Shown piece by piece: positions 22,701 through 31,875 of a stretch of 64,000 nt of DNA. Position 1 is the stretch's first letter, and every line of letters begins with the position of its first letter. The position numbers and the translations under genes were made by a program. The notes below the pieces were generated by a model. That model worked only from the letters and a program-made list of their open reading frames with translations. It was not told where the DNA came from and did not search any database. The stretch is from positions 806,001 to 870,000 of the forward strand of contig OY787448.1 in assembly GCA_963678855.1 (NCBI GenBank). Direction: 5' to 3'. The stretch comes from F22 sp963678855 (GTDB taxonomy: Bacteria; Bacteroidota; Bacteroidia; Bacteroidales; Bacteroidaceae).

Positions 22701-23681
22701 ATGTTTTCAGCAACCGAAGTCATAAAAAGCATCAACAAGGCGAGCAAAATGCATACGCCCTGCCTTTTCGCATTGGATTACGAAATGAACAAAGGTATTT
22801 TCCTAGAGAACCCGCACAACCAAGACAAAGTCTATTTCAGAGTTCCTAATCAGCCAGCTCACCTTCCACCAGCATTGAACAATGTTGGCATATGCGAATT
22901 AACTCCACAGCCAGAAGATTATTCTACATATAAAGCCCGTTTTGACTGTGTCATGAGTCACCTTAAAAGAGGCGATTCGTTTTTAACCAATCTAACAGTT
23001 GAGACACCGATTACCCTCAAAGCATCGGTTAACCCACTACACCAAGTAGCCCTCCAAAGCAGTTCGCCTTATATGATATACTGGCCTAACCATTTTGTAT
23101 GCTTTTCTCCCGAATGTTTTATTACTATTGACCAAGGACGTATTAGTAGTCATCCAATGAAAGGAACTATTGATGCCAACATCACCAATGCAGAAGAAAT
23201 CATCCTCAATGATATTAAAGAAACTGAGGAGCATTGTACAATTGTAGATTTCATTAGGAGCGATCTGAGTAGAGTAGCAACAAATATAGCAGTTCCACGT
23301 TTCAGATATATAGATGAGGTACAAACCTCACAAAGAGACATCCTTCAAGTCAGTAGTGAAATCACAGGAGATATACTACCTGAATATCAAAACAGTTTTG
23401 GCTCACTTCTTGCGGAACTACTACCAGCAGGAAGTATATCAGGCGCACCTAAAAAGGCTACTTGTCAAGTTATCCGAGACGCTGAGCAACGTAAAAGAGG
23501 CTACTATTCAGGAATCTTCGGGTATTATGACGGTATGAAACTAGATACCGGCGTGATGATTCGTTATATTGAGGAACGAAATGACAAGTATTATTTTAGC
23601 AGCGGAGGTGGCATCACCATCAATAGCGACTGTCGCAAAGAATACGAAGAGGTCATACAAAAGATATATCTTCCAAAATAG
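22701..23681 (+). CDS. pabB: Aminodeoxychorismate synthase component I (chorismate-binding)
   Basis: Uses chorismate and ammonia to form 4-amino-4-deoxychorismate. At 326 residues it is shorter than canonical PabB (about 450) and consists almost only of the chorismate-binding domain, lacking most of the N-terminal domain. Motifs are CFSPECFITI, HPMKGTIDA, EEHCTIVDFIRSDLSRVA, PAGSISGAPKK and YYSGIFGYYDG. The first ATG is supported by the adjacent -7 box. A HAD phosphatase gene follows after 37 nt. Confidence 0.9.
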   Translation: MFSATEVIKSINKASKMHTPCLFALDYEMNKGIFLENPHNQDKVYFRVPNQPAHLPPALNNVGICELTPQPEDYSTYKARFDCVMSHLKRGDSFLTNLTVETPITLKASVNPLHQVALQSSSPYMIYWPNHFVCFSPECFITIDQGRISSHPMKGTIDANITNAEEIILNDIKETEEHCTIVDFIRSDLSRVATNIAVPRFRYIDEVQTSQRDILQVSSEITGDILPEYQNSFGSLLAELLPAGSISGAPKKATCQVIRDAEQRKRGYYSGIFGYYDGMKLDTGVMIRYIEERNDKYYFSSGGGITINSDCRKEYEEVIQKIYLPK

Positions 23682-23718
23682 CAATCAACATTCAATAGAA
23701 TATTAAATAACAACAGGT

Positions 23719-24387
23719 ATGAAAAGAAAAGACTCATTTAAACTAGCAATCTTTGATTTAGATGGCACGCTAATGAATACTATTTCAGACTTAGCTTGCA
23801 GCTGTAATTATACAATGGAAAGCTTAGGCTATCCTACTCATGAGGAGAAAGCCTATTTGCACATGGTAGGCAATGGCATTCAAAAGCTAATAGAACGTGC
23901 TTTACCAGAGGATGCAAGAACTGAAGAAAACATACAAAAAGCGAGTGATTTATTTATTCCCCATTACAAAACCCACAGCCACGACTTAAGTGCTCCATAC
24001 GAAGGTATAATCGAAGTATTAGAGACAATAGCAAAACGTGGGTATAAACTAGCAGTAGCTAGCAATAAGTTTCAAGAAGGCGTAGATGAAGTAGTAGGTC
24101 ATTTCTTTGACAAGATTCCTTTTACTATTGCACTAGGTGCAAGAGAGGGTATAGAAAAGAAGCCAGATCCACAAATTGTATTTGATGCAATGGAAGCTGC
24201 GAACGTACATGATAAAGGACAAGTTATTTATATTGGAGATAGCGATGTCGACATGATGACTGCACACAATGCAGAGGTGGTAGCATGTGGGGTTGCTTGG
24301 GGCTACAGAACTGAAGAGGAACTTGCTGAGTTTAAGCCAGCATATATGGCTCATGAACGAAATGATTTACTGGATATACTTCCATAA
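23719..24387 (+). CDS. HAD-superfamily hydrolase, phosphoglycolate phosphatase-like
   Basis: A 222-residue HAD phosphatase with subclass I cap. Motif I is FDLDGTL with nucleophile D13 and D15; motif II is AVASNKF, motif III lysine is in EKKPDPQ, and motif IV is YIGDSDVDMM. It looks like Gph, but HAD substrates cannot be assigned from sequence. Being co-transcribed with pabB, a folate-related dephosphorylation is conceivable. It ends at a strong bidirectional terminator. Confidence 0.85.
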   Translation: MKRKDSFKLAIFDLDGTLMNTISDLACSCNYTMESLGYPTHEEKAYLHMVGNGIQKLIERALPEDARTEENIQKASDLFIPHYKTHSHDLSAPYEGIIEVLETIAKRGYKLAVASNKFQEGVDEVVGHFFDKIPFTIALGAREGIEKKPDPQIVFDAMEAANVHDKGQVIYIGDSDVDMMTAHNAEVVACGVAWGYRTEEELAEFKPAYMAHERNDLLDILP

Positions 24388-24406
24388 ATCAACATTTAAA
24401 ACATAA

Positions 24407-24448
24407 AAAAACTCTCAGTAAAACAGTGTTGTTTTACTGAGAGTTTTT
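24407..24448. terminator. Bidirectional terminator between the HAD gene and map
   Basis: ACTCTCAGTAAAAC (24411-24424) pairs perfectly with 24431-24444 across a 6-nt loop, flanked by an A-run and a T-run. Confidence 0.92.
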
Positions 24449-24464
24449 CTATATAAGTAATTCT

Positions 24465-25325
24465 TTACTTAGTCAATATCTCATTACCATCTTCGGTAAT
24501 CAAAATCATATGCTCCCATTGAGCAGATAGTTGCTTATCAGCCGTACGTATAGTCCACCCATCATGTGCATCTTCTGTGATACGAGCTGTACCCATATTG
24601 ATCATAGGCTCAATAGTAAAGGTCATACCAGGCACAATAAGCATACCAGTATCCCATCTACCATAGTGGGCCACTTCAGGTTCTTCGTGGAAGCGTATAC
24701 CAACACCGTGACCTGTCAATTCACGAACCACACCATAGCCTTCCTCGTTGGCAAATTCTTGAATAGCCGCACCTATATCACCAATGCGCGCCCAAGGCTG
24801 TGCTTCTTCGATACCAATCATCAAAGCTTCATAAGTATCTTCTACAAGTTTACGTGCTTTGTCATCTACATTGCCAATCATAAACATACGACTAGCATCA
24901 CTAAAGTAGCCATCTTTAATCGTTGAGACATCAATATTCATGATATCTCCATCTTTAAGAATCTCTTTTTCTGATGGAATACCGTGACATACTACTTCGT
25001 TGATACTTGTGCAGATGCTCTTAGGGAAACCATGATAATTCAATGGTGCTGGAATAGCTCCGTGATCAGCATAAAACTCATCTGCCAACTTATTCAATTC
25101 AAGTGTACTCACACCTTCTTTGACATATCCTGACAACATATCCAATACAGCAGTATTAAGAGCTGCACTTTTACGGATACCTTCCAACTGCTCCTCAGTA
25201 CGAAGAATATGACGTGGAGGCACTTTACAACGCATTCTTTTGCGTTCTTGTACCTTTCTCTCTATATGATCTGGGTAACTATCTGGAGTAAGACGCTTTG
25301 GTCCACTTTGTTTATTTCGTTTCAT
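24465..25325 (-). CDS. map: Methionine aminopeptidase, type I
   Basis: Removes the initiator methionine from nascent proteins; a dinuclear metalloenzyme. The 286-residue form has a 40-residue N-terminal basic extension before the catalytic domain. Metal ligands are visible in INIDVSTIKDGYFSDASRMF, GHGVGIRFHEEPEV and FTIEPMIN. The start MKRNKQSGPKRLTP is used because TACCTTTG (25365-25358) lies between it and the further upstream in-frame ATG at 25382. Monocistronic. Confidence 0.95.
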   Translation of the reverse strand: MKRNKQSGPKRLTPDSYPDHIERKVQERKRMRCKVPPRHILRTEEQLEGIRKSAALNTAVLDMLSGYVKEGVSTLELNKLADEFYADHGAIPAPLNYHGFPKSICTSINEVVCHGIPSEKEILKDGDIMNIDVSTIKDGYFSDASRMFMIGNVDDKARKLVEDTYEALMIGIEEAQPWARIGDIGAAIQEFANEEGYGVVRELTGHGVGIRFHEEPEVAHYGRWDTGMLIVPGMTFTIEPMINMGTARITEDAHDGWTIRTADKQLSAQWEHMILITEDGNEILTK

Positions 25326-25357
25326 ATCACTAAAACATTGATTATTTATATTTCGTG

Positions 25358-25365
25358 CAAAGGTA
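25358..25365 (-). promoter_or_regulatory. -7 box of map
   Basis: TACCTTTG on the minus strand; start near 25353 with a leader of about 28 nt. It decides the map start. Confidence 0.65.
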
Positions 25366-25409
25366 ACACTTTTTTTTCGCACTGCATGCGAATAGCATAA
25401 AAACTGGTT

Positions 25410-26342
25410 TTATGGCTGATACATACAGCCTTGAGTAATTCCTCGCTCTCGCATTCTTTTCTTTACCTTATCAACAAAAGCATAGTTTTTCAAGCCCCAT
25501 TTTGGTGCAATAAGCAAGTCGGCAGGCGATTGAGAGACAAATCTTTCAACAACTAGATCTGGTCTAAGACGTGCTAAGAAGTCTATAACAAGGTCAATAT
25601 ATTCATCTACTTCATATAGATGTACGAAATCAGGAATTGTCTCAGCTTGGTGCGCCATCTTTGTGCCTTTAATCAATTGGAGCTGATGCAGCTTAACAGT
25701 ATCCAGAGGTAAGGCAGATAATATAGCTGCCTCATCTAAAATCTCTTCACGTGTCTCTCCAGGTAAACCCAAAATCATATGACCGCCCACAGGGATGCCA
25801 CGCTTAGCGGTCTGCTCTACTGCCCACTGACTTTGCTCAAAAGTATGTCCTCGGTTGATCAAATCTAAAGTTTTATCATAGCAACTCTCCATACCATATT
25901 CCAATAAGACATAGTGTGATTGATGCAAATCGGCAAAGTAATCAAGTAGGCGCTCATCAACACAATCGGGACGTGTGCCAACCACTACTCCTACGACATC
26001 ATCAACAGCTAGTGCTTCGCGATACCTCGCATCTAGCACTTCCAAGCTATCATAGGTGTTGGTGTAAGCTTGAAAGTATGCCAAATATTTCATTTCTGGG
26101 TACTTGTGGCTAAAAAAAGCACGTCCTTCTTCTAGCTGTTGCGTGATGCTGCGCTCATCATGACAATACGCAGGATTGAACGTTTGATTATTACAATAGG
26201 TACACCCTCCCTGTCCTACTCGCCCATCGCGATTAGGACATGTAAAACCAGCGTGTAAAGATATCTTTTGAACTTTAAAAGGGAATTGTCGCCTCATCCA
26301 GGCACTAAAATCTTGATATAAAGGAAGTTCGGCTTGTTGCAT
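25410..26342 (-). CDS. Radical SAM protein, TIGR01212/YhcC family
   Basis: A 310-residue radical SAM protein of the YhcC family. The iron-sulfur cysteines are C35, C47 and C50 (CPNRDGRVGQGGCTYC), the spaced pattern typical of this group. GGHMILGLPGET is the SAM-binding glycine-rich region. The family is widespread but its reaction is not established to my knowledge. A -7 box 4 nt upstream of the ATG implies a leaderless mRNA. Confidence 0.9.
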   Translation of the reverse strand: MQQAELPLYQDFSAWMRRQFPFKVQKISLHAGFTCPNRDGRVGQGGCTYCNNQTFNPAYCHDERSITQQLEEGRAFFSHKYPEMKYLAYFQAYTNTYDSLEVLDARYREALAVDDVVGVVVGTRPDCVDERLLDYFADLHQSHYVLLEYGMESCYDKTLDLINRGHTFEQSQWAVEQTAKRGIPVGGHMILGLPGETREEILDEAAILSALPLDTVKLHQLQLIKGTKMAHQAETIPDFVHLYEVDEYIDLVIDFLARLRPDLVVERFVSQSPADLLIAPKWGLKNYAFVDKVKKRMRERGITQGCMYQP

Positions 26343-26346
26343 AACA

Positions 26347-26354
26347 CAAAAGTA
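26347..26354 (-). promoter_or_regulatory. Leaderless promoter of the YhcC-family gene
   Basis: TACTTTTG on the minus strand (26354-26347), then TGTT, then the ATG at 26342. Confidence 0.65.
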
Positions 26355-26397
26355 AGAAAAATATAGCGATTATCTCCCGCAATAAACGCATTTTTTG

Positions 26398-26405
26398 TAG
26401 TTTTG
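26398..26405 (+). promoter_or_regulatory. -7 box of dpp4
   Basis: TAGTTTTG, start near 26410, leader about 30 nt before the ATG at 26439. Confidence 0.55.
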
Positions 26406-26438
26406 CAATTAGTATAGATAACATTTAATTGATAACAT

Positions 26439-28703
26439 ATGACCCTTAATTTTTTGAACCACTTCAGTAGGGTAAGCCTAGTGGCAATAGCCATTTCATG
26501 TGCACCTACAGTATCTGCTTACGCAAGCCCCTCAATCACATCTTCTGATGTATCAGTAATCGAAAATCAAGCACCACTTAAGCAAATGACTCTAAGTGAT
26601 GTGACGAACTATACTTTTTATCCTGAAACAGTCCACGGTGTACGTCCTTACAGCGACGGTACTAGCTACACTTCAATGAATAGCGATGGTACACAAATTA
26701 TTCAATATGATTTCCGAACTGGTGAGCAAATCAAAGTCTTATTTGACACTAAAACTGCTAGAGACTGTAGTTTTAAGACTTTCAGTGATTACCAATTCTC
26801 TCCAAACGGACGCGATATTCTAATCGAAACTGACCGTAAAAATATCTATCGCCATAGCTATACAGCTGAGCATTATATTTTTGAGATGCGTAATAATAAG
26901 CTAGTTCCATTGAGTTCTGGTGGTGCGCAGCAAGTACCTCTATTCTCTCCAGATGGCAACAACATTGCCTTCGTACGTGACAATAACATCTTCTTGGTTA
27001 AGCTATTGTATAACAACGCAGAATCTCAAGTGACAAAAGATGGTAAGTTCAATCATATTTTGAATGGTATCCCTGACTGGGTGTATGAAGAAGAATTTGC
27101 TTTCAACCGCGCTTTCTGTTTTAGTCCTGACAGCAAGATGCTTGCTTATATCCGTTTTGACGAATCGGCCGTTAAGAGCTACACATTCCCTATGTATCCT
27201 CGCATCTACCCTAACAACAAACAATACGGGGGATACCCTACAAGCTATACATACAAGTACCCTAAAGCAGGTGAAGATAACTCACAGATAGAGGTTCACA
27301 GCTATGATATTAAGCATCATATTGACCGCAAACTAGATATCCCTTTGAGCAAAGAAGGCTATATCCCTAGAATTGAGTTTACACAAGACCCTACTCGCTT
27401 GGCAGTCGTCACGCTTAACCGTAATCAAAACGTACTTGAGCTATACTATGCTAACCCACGTTCGACAGTAAGCAAACAAATCTTACGTGAAACCAGCGAT
27501 ACATATATCAGTGAGAGTGCACTCGACCAATTGAAGTTCTACGATGAAAACTTTAGCTTTGTCAGCGAACGAGATGGATACAAACACTTATACTGGTACA
27601 CACTAAACGGTGCACTTATCAAGCAAGTCACAAAAGGTGAGTATGAAGTAAAAGACTTCCTTGGCTGGGACAGTAAAAGCAACACTTTCTATTACTCAAG
27701 CAATGAAGGTAGCCCACTAAAAAAGGCTATCTACAAGATTGATAAGAAGGGAAAGAAAACTTGCTTGACACCTCAAGGTGGAACAAACCGTGCGATTTTC
27801 TCAGAGAACTTCCAATACTTCGTGCATTATTTCAACGATGTAAAAACACCAATGCAGGTCACTCTTGAAAGTACAAAGAACCAAAAGGTTTTAAAGGTAC
27901 TTGAAGATAACACGGATCTTAAAGAGCTACTAGCAGAATACGCTATCCCTGAAAAGACGTTCTTTAGCTTCAAGACAGCACAAGGAACTGAATTGAATGG
28001 CTGGATGATCAAACCTTTGGATTTTGACGAATCTAAGAAGTACCCAGTATTGATGTACCAATATAGCGGTCCTCAAAGTCAAAAAGTACAAGATACCTTC
28101 GGCATCGACTGGCAAACATACTTAGCTACTCAAGGATATATCACTGTCTGTGTAGATGGACGTGGTACTGGTGGGCGTGGTGCTGAATTTGCTAAATGCA
28201 CGTACATGAAGCTTGGTGTTTTGGAAGCAGAAGATCAAGTGGAAGCAGCAGTTTATCTAGGCACTCTTCCATATATTGATGCTGAACGCATAGGTATCTG
28301 GGGATGGAGCTTCGGTGGATTTACCACTTTGATGAGTATGAGTGAAGGTCGCCCTGTCTTCAAAGCTGGTATTGCTGTAGCTGCTCCAACATCTTGGAGA
28401 TATTATGACACAGTCTATACAGAACGTTTTATGCGTACACCTCAAGAAAACGAGGAAGGATACCGTGAAGGTTCATGCTTTGATCGTGCAGAAAAACTAC
28501 ACGGCGATTTGCTTCTAGTTCATGGTCTTGCTGATGACAATGTACATTATCAAAATTGTGCTGAATATTCAGAGTATCTTGTACAACTAGACAAACCTTT
28601 TGAAATGCAAGTCTATACTAACCGCAACCACGGTATCTATGGTGGTAACACAAGACTACATCTGTACAAGCGTCTTACTCGCTTTATCAAAGAGCGTCTA
28701 TAA
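26439..28703 (+). CDS. Dipeptidyl peptidase IV (S9B serine peptidase)
   Basis: A 754-residue exported peptidase that releases X-Pro (or X-Ala) dipeptides. It has an N-terminal signal peptide ending near SAYA, an eight-bladed propeller region (DPPIV_N, about 60-480) and a C-terminal alpha/beta-hydrolase domain. The catalytic serine is S624 in GWSFGG; the aspartate is in HGLADDN (about 699) and the histidine is H731 in NRNHGIYGG. The propeller motif YEEEFAF, which carries the Glu pair for the free amino terminus, is present. This suits peptide-based nutrition. lipA follows after 137 nt of tandem hairpins. Confidence 0.95.
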   Translation: MTLNFLNHFSRVSLVAIAISCAPTVSAYASPSITSSDVSVIENQAPLKQMTLSDVTNYTFYPETVHGVRPYSDGTSYTSMNSDGTQIIQYDFRTGEQIKVLFDTKTARDCSFKTFSDYQFSPNGRDILIETDRKNIYRHSYTAEHYIFEMRNNKLVPLSSGGAQQVPLFSPDGNNIAFVRDNNIFLVKLLYNNAESQVTKDGKFNHILNGIPDWVYEEEFAFNRAFCFSPDSKMLAYIRFDESAVKSYTFPMYPRIYPNNKQYGGYPTSYTYKYPKAGEDNSQIEVHSYDIKHHIDRKLDIPLSKEGYIPRIEFTQDPTRLAVVTLNRNQNVLELYYANPRSTVSKQILRETSDTYISESALDQLKFYDENFSFVSERDGYKHLYWYTLNGALIKQVTKGEYEVKDFLGWDSKSNTFYYSSNEGSPLKKAIYKIDKKGKKTCLTPQGGTNRAIFSENFQYFVHYFNDVKTPMQVTLESTKNQKVLKVLEDNTDLKELLAEYAIPEKTFFSFKTAQGTELNGWMIKPLDFDESKKYPVLMYQYSGPQSQKVQDTFGIDWQTYLATQGYITVCVDGRGTGGRGAEFAKCTYMKLGVLEAEDQVEAAVYLGTLPYIDAERIGIWGWSFGGFTTLMSMSEGRPVFKAGIAVAAPTSWRYYDTVYTERFMRTPQENEEGYREGSCFDRAEKLHGDLLLVHGLADDNVHYQNCAEYSEYLVQLDKPFEMQVYTNRNHGIYGGNTRLHLYKRLTRFIKERL

Positions 28704-28719
28704 TTCACAACCTACTATT

Positions 28720-28806
28720 AAATCTCTGGAATCTAGCCTTGAATATTAAGAATCAAGACTATATTCCAGAGATTTAAGGCAGGAATATTTGTACTTCCTG
28801 CTTTAA
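28720..28806 (+). terminator. Two tandem hairpins between dpp4 and lipA
   Basis: First stem AAATCTCTGGAAT (28720-28732) with 28763-28775; second stem TTAAGGCAGGAA (28774-28785) with 28795-28806 (one G-U), followed by a short T-rich run. The two stems share 2 nt at their junction. They probably end dpp4 and limit read-through into lipA. Confidence 0.7.
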
Positions 28807-28840
28807 ATTTTATACCATATAACCTTACAAACTTAAAACT

Positions 28841-29719
28841 ATGAAATCTACTGAAAAACCTAAACTAGCAATGGCACAACTTAGTCGCAAACCATCGTGG
28901 CTAAAGATTAGAATAGATGCCAATGAGCGCTACACTCAAACAAAAAAGATTATTGAAGACCACTGCCTGCATACAATCTGTAGTAGCGGTCGCTGCCCTA
29001 ATCGTGGCGAATGCTGGGGAAATGGTACAGCAACATTTATGATTGGTGGCAATATCTGCACTCGCAGCTGCAAGTTCTGCAATACTCAAACTGGCCGTCC
29101 TCACCCACTAGTAAAAGACGAACCTGCACAAGTGGCACGTTCTATCCGACTTATGAAACTTAAACACGCTGTTATTACTTCAGTAGACAGAGATGATTTG
29201 AAAGATGGAGGGGCTAGTCACTGGGCCGCAACTATTGCAAAGATTAAAGAGGTTTGTCCACAAACAACCTTAGAAGTTCTTATCCCTGATTTTCAAGGAA
29301 GTACCGATAGCCTAGACACTGTCATTCAAGCGAAACCTGAAATTATCAGCCATAATATGGAGACTGTCAAAAGACTATCTCCACAAGTTAGATCTGCCGC
29401 TAACTATGACAGAAGCTTAAAGGTTATCAAATATCTAAGTGAGAATGATGTGGTTACCAAATCAGGACTTATGCTTGGTCTAGGAGAGCAAGAAGAAGAA
29501 GTGGTAGAGGCCATGGATGATTTACGTGCAGCAGGATGCCAGATTCTAACTCTTGGTCAATACCTTCAGCCTACTCTTGACCACTGGCCAGTGGCCGAGT
29601 ATGTCACTCCAGAACAATTTGATAAGTATAAAGAGATTGCCTTAAAAAAGGGATTCCGATTTGTAGAAAGTGCCCCACTGGTGCGCTCTTCCTACCATGC
29701 CGATAAGCATGTTCAATAA
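28841..29719 (+). CDS. lipA: Lipoyl synthase
   Basis: Radical SAM enzyme that inserts two sulfurs into octanoyl groups on lipoyl domains. Auxiliary-cluster cysteines are C47, C52 and C58 (CSSGRCPNRGEC); radical SAM cysteines are C73, C77 and C80 (CTRSCKFC). The C-terminal RSSYHA supplies the conserved Ser ligand. The 292-residue length is typical. A second ATG at 28871 (MAQLSRKPSWLK) is a possible start. dpp4-lipA order is common in Bacteroidales. Confidence 0.96.
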   Translation: MKSTEKPKLAMAQLSRKPSWLKIRIDANERYTQTKKIIEDHCLHTICSSGRCPNRGECWGNGTATFMIGGNICTRSCKFCNTQTGRPHPLVKDEPAQVARSIRLMKLKHAVITSVDRDDLKDGGASHWAATIAKIKEVCPQTTLEVLIPDFQGSTDSLDTVIQAKPEIISHNMETVKRLSPQVRSAANYDRSLKVIKYLSENDVVTKSGLMLGLGEQEEEVVEAMDDLRAAGCQILTLGQYLQPTLDHWPVAEYVTPEQFDKYKEIALKKGFRFVESAPLVRSSYHADKHVQ

Positions 29720-29720
29720 A

Positions 29721-30311
29721 TCACTTAAAGAACTCGCGAAGTTTTTTATCGACATCAGGGTGTAAAGTGTCACTACAATCACCTCCCTGTTCAAGCACTT
29801 CGCGTATCTCACTACTACTCATATTCATCTGTGGAGCATCTGCTAAATAAGTCACATTTAGAGGCATATTAGTAGTCTCCTCAGCTGATATGGGATAGCC
29901 TGGACGAGGATACACAAGCAACGAACACATCGTCAACAAGCGCTCTGATTCTCGCCATTTATCAAAGATCAACCAATTATCTCCTCCCACCAACAAAGCG
30001 AACTCTACATCTGGATAGGCTGTTCTCAAAGCATCTACAGTTTTAACAGTATATGTAGGCTTAGGTAAGTGACATTCAAAATCACTTACCTTTACTAATG
30101 GCAGATGAGCTGTAGCCAACTCTGCCATCTCAATACGTAATGCTTCGGGATACAAGAAATCCTCTGATTTCAGAGGATTTTGAGGAGACACCATCAACCA
30201 CACCTCATCCACAAAGTTATTATCAATAAGATATTGAGCCAATGTGATATGGGCTAGGTGAATGGGGCTGAATGATCCCCCATAGATTCCTACACGTTTA
30301 GGAGTATCCAT
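29721..30311 (-). CDS. nadD: Nicotinate-nucleotide adenylyltransferase
   Basis: Forms deamido-NAD from nicotinate mononucleotide and ATP. The 196-residue protein has the nucleotidyltransferase motif GIYGGSFSPIHLAH near the N-terminus and the SSSEIRE motif near the C-terminus. Last gene of the yicC-gmk-nadD operon, 15 nt after gmk. Its stop is 1 nt from the convergent lipA stop, with no room for a terminator between. Confidence 0.95.
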   Translation of the reverse strand: MDTPKRVGIYGGSFSPIHLAHITLAQYLIDNNFVDEVWLMVSPQNPLKSEDFLYPEALRIEMAELATAHLPLVKVSDFECHLPKPTYTVKTVDALRTAYPDVEFALLVGGDNWLIFDKWRESERLLTMCSLLVYPRPGYPISAEETTNMPLNVTYLADAPQMNMSSSEIREVLEQGGDCSDTLHPDVDKKLREFFK

Positions 30312-30326
30312 AGGAAAGATATTTTG

Positions 30327-30893
30327 TTATTTTGCGATAAACGAAGTCACGACATCGTAAGCTTTGCGCTGAGCTTTTGTCAAGTCATCATTGACAACCA
30401 CGACATCAAATTTAGGTGCAAAAGTCATCTCATAGCTCGCACGCTTAAGACGATCTTCGATAACTTCAGGAGCATCAGTTGCACGTCCCAGCAGACGTTC
30501 ACGCAATGTCTCTATGCTCGGTGGCTGTACAAAAACAGACAATGCACGATCACCAAAGATTTCTTTAACATTTACTCCACCTTCTACATCAAGGTCTAGT
30601 ACGACAGTTTGACCGTCGGCCAATCGATCTTCTATTTCACTACGAAGTGTCCCATAGAAACGTCCTTCATATACTTCATTGTATTCTAAGAAATCTCCTT
30701 TCGCGATACGTTCACGGAAGATATCTGGCGTCAAGAAATAATACTCCACACCATCTTGTTCTGTTCCACGAGGTTCACGACTAGTAGCAGAGATAGAAAA
30801 TTTCATATCTACCCCTTCTTCAAGTAAATAATTGATTATTGTAGATTTTCCAGAACCTGAAGGTGCTGAAAAAATAATAAGTTTACCTGCCAT
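30327..30893 (-). CDS. gmk: Guanylate kinase
   Basis: Phosphorylates GMP to GDP. The 188-residue protein starts MAGKLIIFSAPSGSGKST with its P-loop, followed by SATSREPRGTEQDGVEYYF for GMP binding and LDLDVEGGVNVK. Middle gene of yicC-gmk-nadD; 6 nt separate it from yicC. Confidence 0.97.
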   Translation of the reverse strand: MAGKLIIFSAPSGSGKSTIINYLLEEGVDMKFSISATSREPRGTEQDGVEYYFLTPDIFRERIAKGDFLEYNEVYEGRFYGTLRSEIEDRLADGQTVVLDLDVEGGVNVKEIFGDRALSVFVQPPSIETLRERLLGRATDAPEVIEDRLKRASYEMTFAPKFDVVVVNDDLTKAQRKAYDVVTSFIAK

Positions 30894-30899
30894 ATTCTC

Positions 30900-31778
30900 T
30901 TATAGTACGTTTAATACTTGTTCTTTAATTTGCTCCAATTCGTCTTTCATCTGCACGACGATTCGTTGCATATCTGCTTGATTACTCTTAGACCCAAGCG
31001 TGTTGATTTCACGACCAATCTCCTGTGCAATAAAGCCAAGTTTCTTACCCACTTGACCTTCTTCGATTTCCATCGTTTCTAGGAAGTAACTCAGGTGATG
31101 AGCAAGACGTTGTTTTTCTTCGTTTACATCAAGTTTTTCGATGTAATAAATCATTTCTTGCTCCAAACGGTTAGCATCATAATCTACGGTCAACTTCTCT
31201 AGTTGCTCCATGATACGTGTACGAATTTTATCCACACGTTCTTGCTCAAAAGCATCAATCTTTTTAAGCAAATCACCAATATTTTTGATATTGTCTGCGA
31301 AACGATTGCCCAATGCAGCTCCTTCTTGCTTACGGAATGCATCTAGTTGATTCATAGCTTCATGTACTCCTTCTAGGATGGCCTTCTTATCCTCGTCTGT
31401 AAGTTCTACGTCTTGCTGACGTTCCATCACATCAGGCATACGCATTACTTGCTCAATAAGTTGGTCACCAGAAAGGCCAAGATCAGTCTCACCTGCAAAG
31501 TCTCTAAACTGTTGTAGGTAAGCCTTTGCCATGTCTTTGTTGATCTGAGAAACAGACTGCACGTTATCCTGTTCTACACGCACACTAAAATCCACTTTTC
31601 CACGACCAATACGCTTGCCAGCCATGCTGCGCATATCCATTTCTATTTCACGTAATGATGATGCTATGCGTCCCGAAAAATCAAGCGCTTTGCTATTGAG
31701 TGTACGTACTTCTATTTGAATAGTGCGGCCTGTTAAAGCAACCTGTGCTTTACCAAAACCTGTCATTGATTGAATCAT
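30900..31778 (-). CDS. yicC: YicC-family endoribonuclease
   Basis: A 292-residue YicC protein with the N-terminal YicC domain starting MIQSMTGFGKAQ and the C-terminal DUF1732 domain with EQEMIYYIEKLDVNEEKQRLAHHL. Family members act as endoribonucleases in bacterial RNA turnover. The start was chosen at MIQSMTGFG, the universal opening; the -7 box at 31813-31806 lies between it and the longer frame. First gene of yicC-gmk-nadD. Confidence 0.93.
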   Translation of the reverse strand: MIQSMTGFGKAQVALTGRTIQIEVRTLNSKALDFSGRIASSLREIEMDMRSMAGKRIGRGKVDFSVRVEQDNVQSVSQINKDMAKAYLQQFRDFAGETDLGLSGDQLIEQVMRMPDVMERQQDVELTDEDKKAILEGVHEAMNQLDAFRKQEGAALGNRFADNIKNIGDLLKKIDAFEQERVDKIRTRIMEQLEKLTVDYDANRLEQEMIYYIEKLDVNEEKQRLAHHLSYFLETMEIEEGQVGKKLGFIAQEIGREINTLGSKSNQADMQRIVVQMKDELEQIKEQVLNVL

Positions 31779-31805
31779 AAATCTGAGGTTTACATTTATT
31801 TCCCA

Positions 31806-31843
31806 CAAAAATACGACTTTTCTTCGAGAAATCACTATATTTG
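31806..31843. promoter_or_regulatory. Divergent promoters of yicC and tsaB
   Basis: TATTTTTG on the minus strand (31813-31806) serves yicC; TATATTTG on the plus strand (31836-31843) serves tsaB. The start sites diverge, with leaders of about 25-28 nt. Confidence 0.6.
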
Positions 31844-31875
31844 CAGACATATATATTCAACCTAAGATTCAGAGA

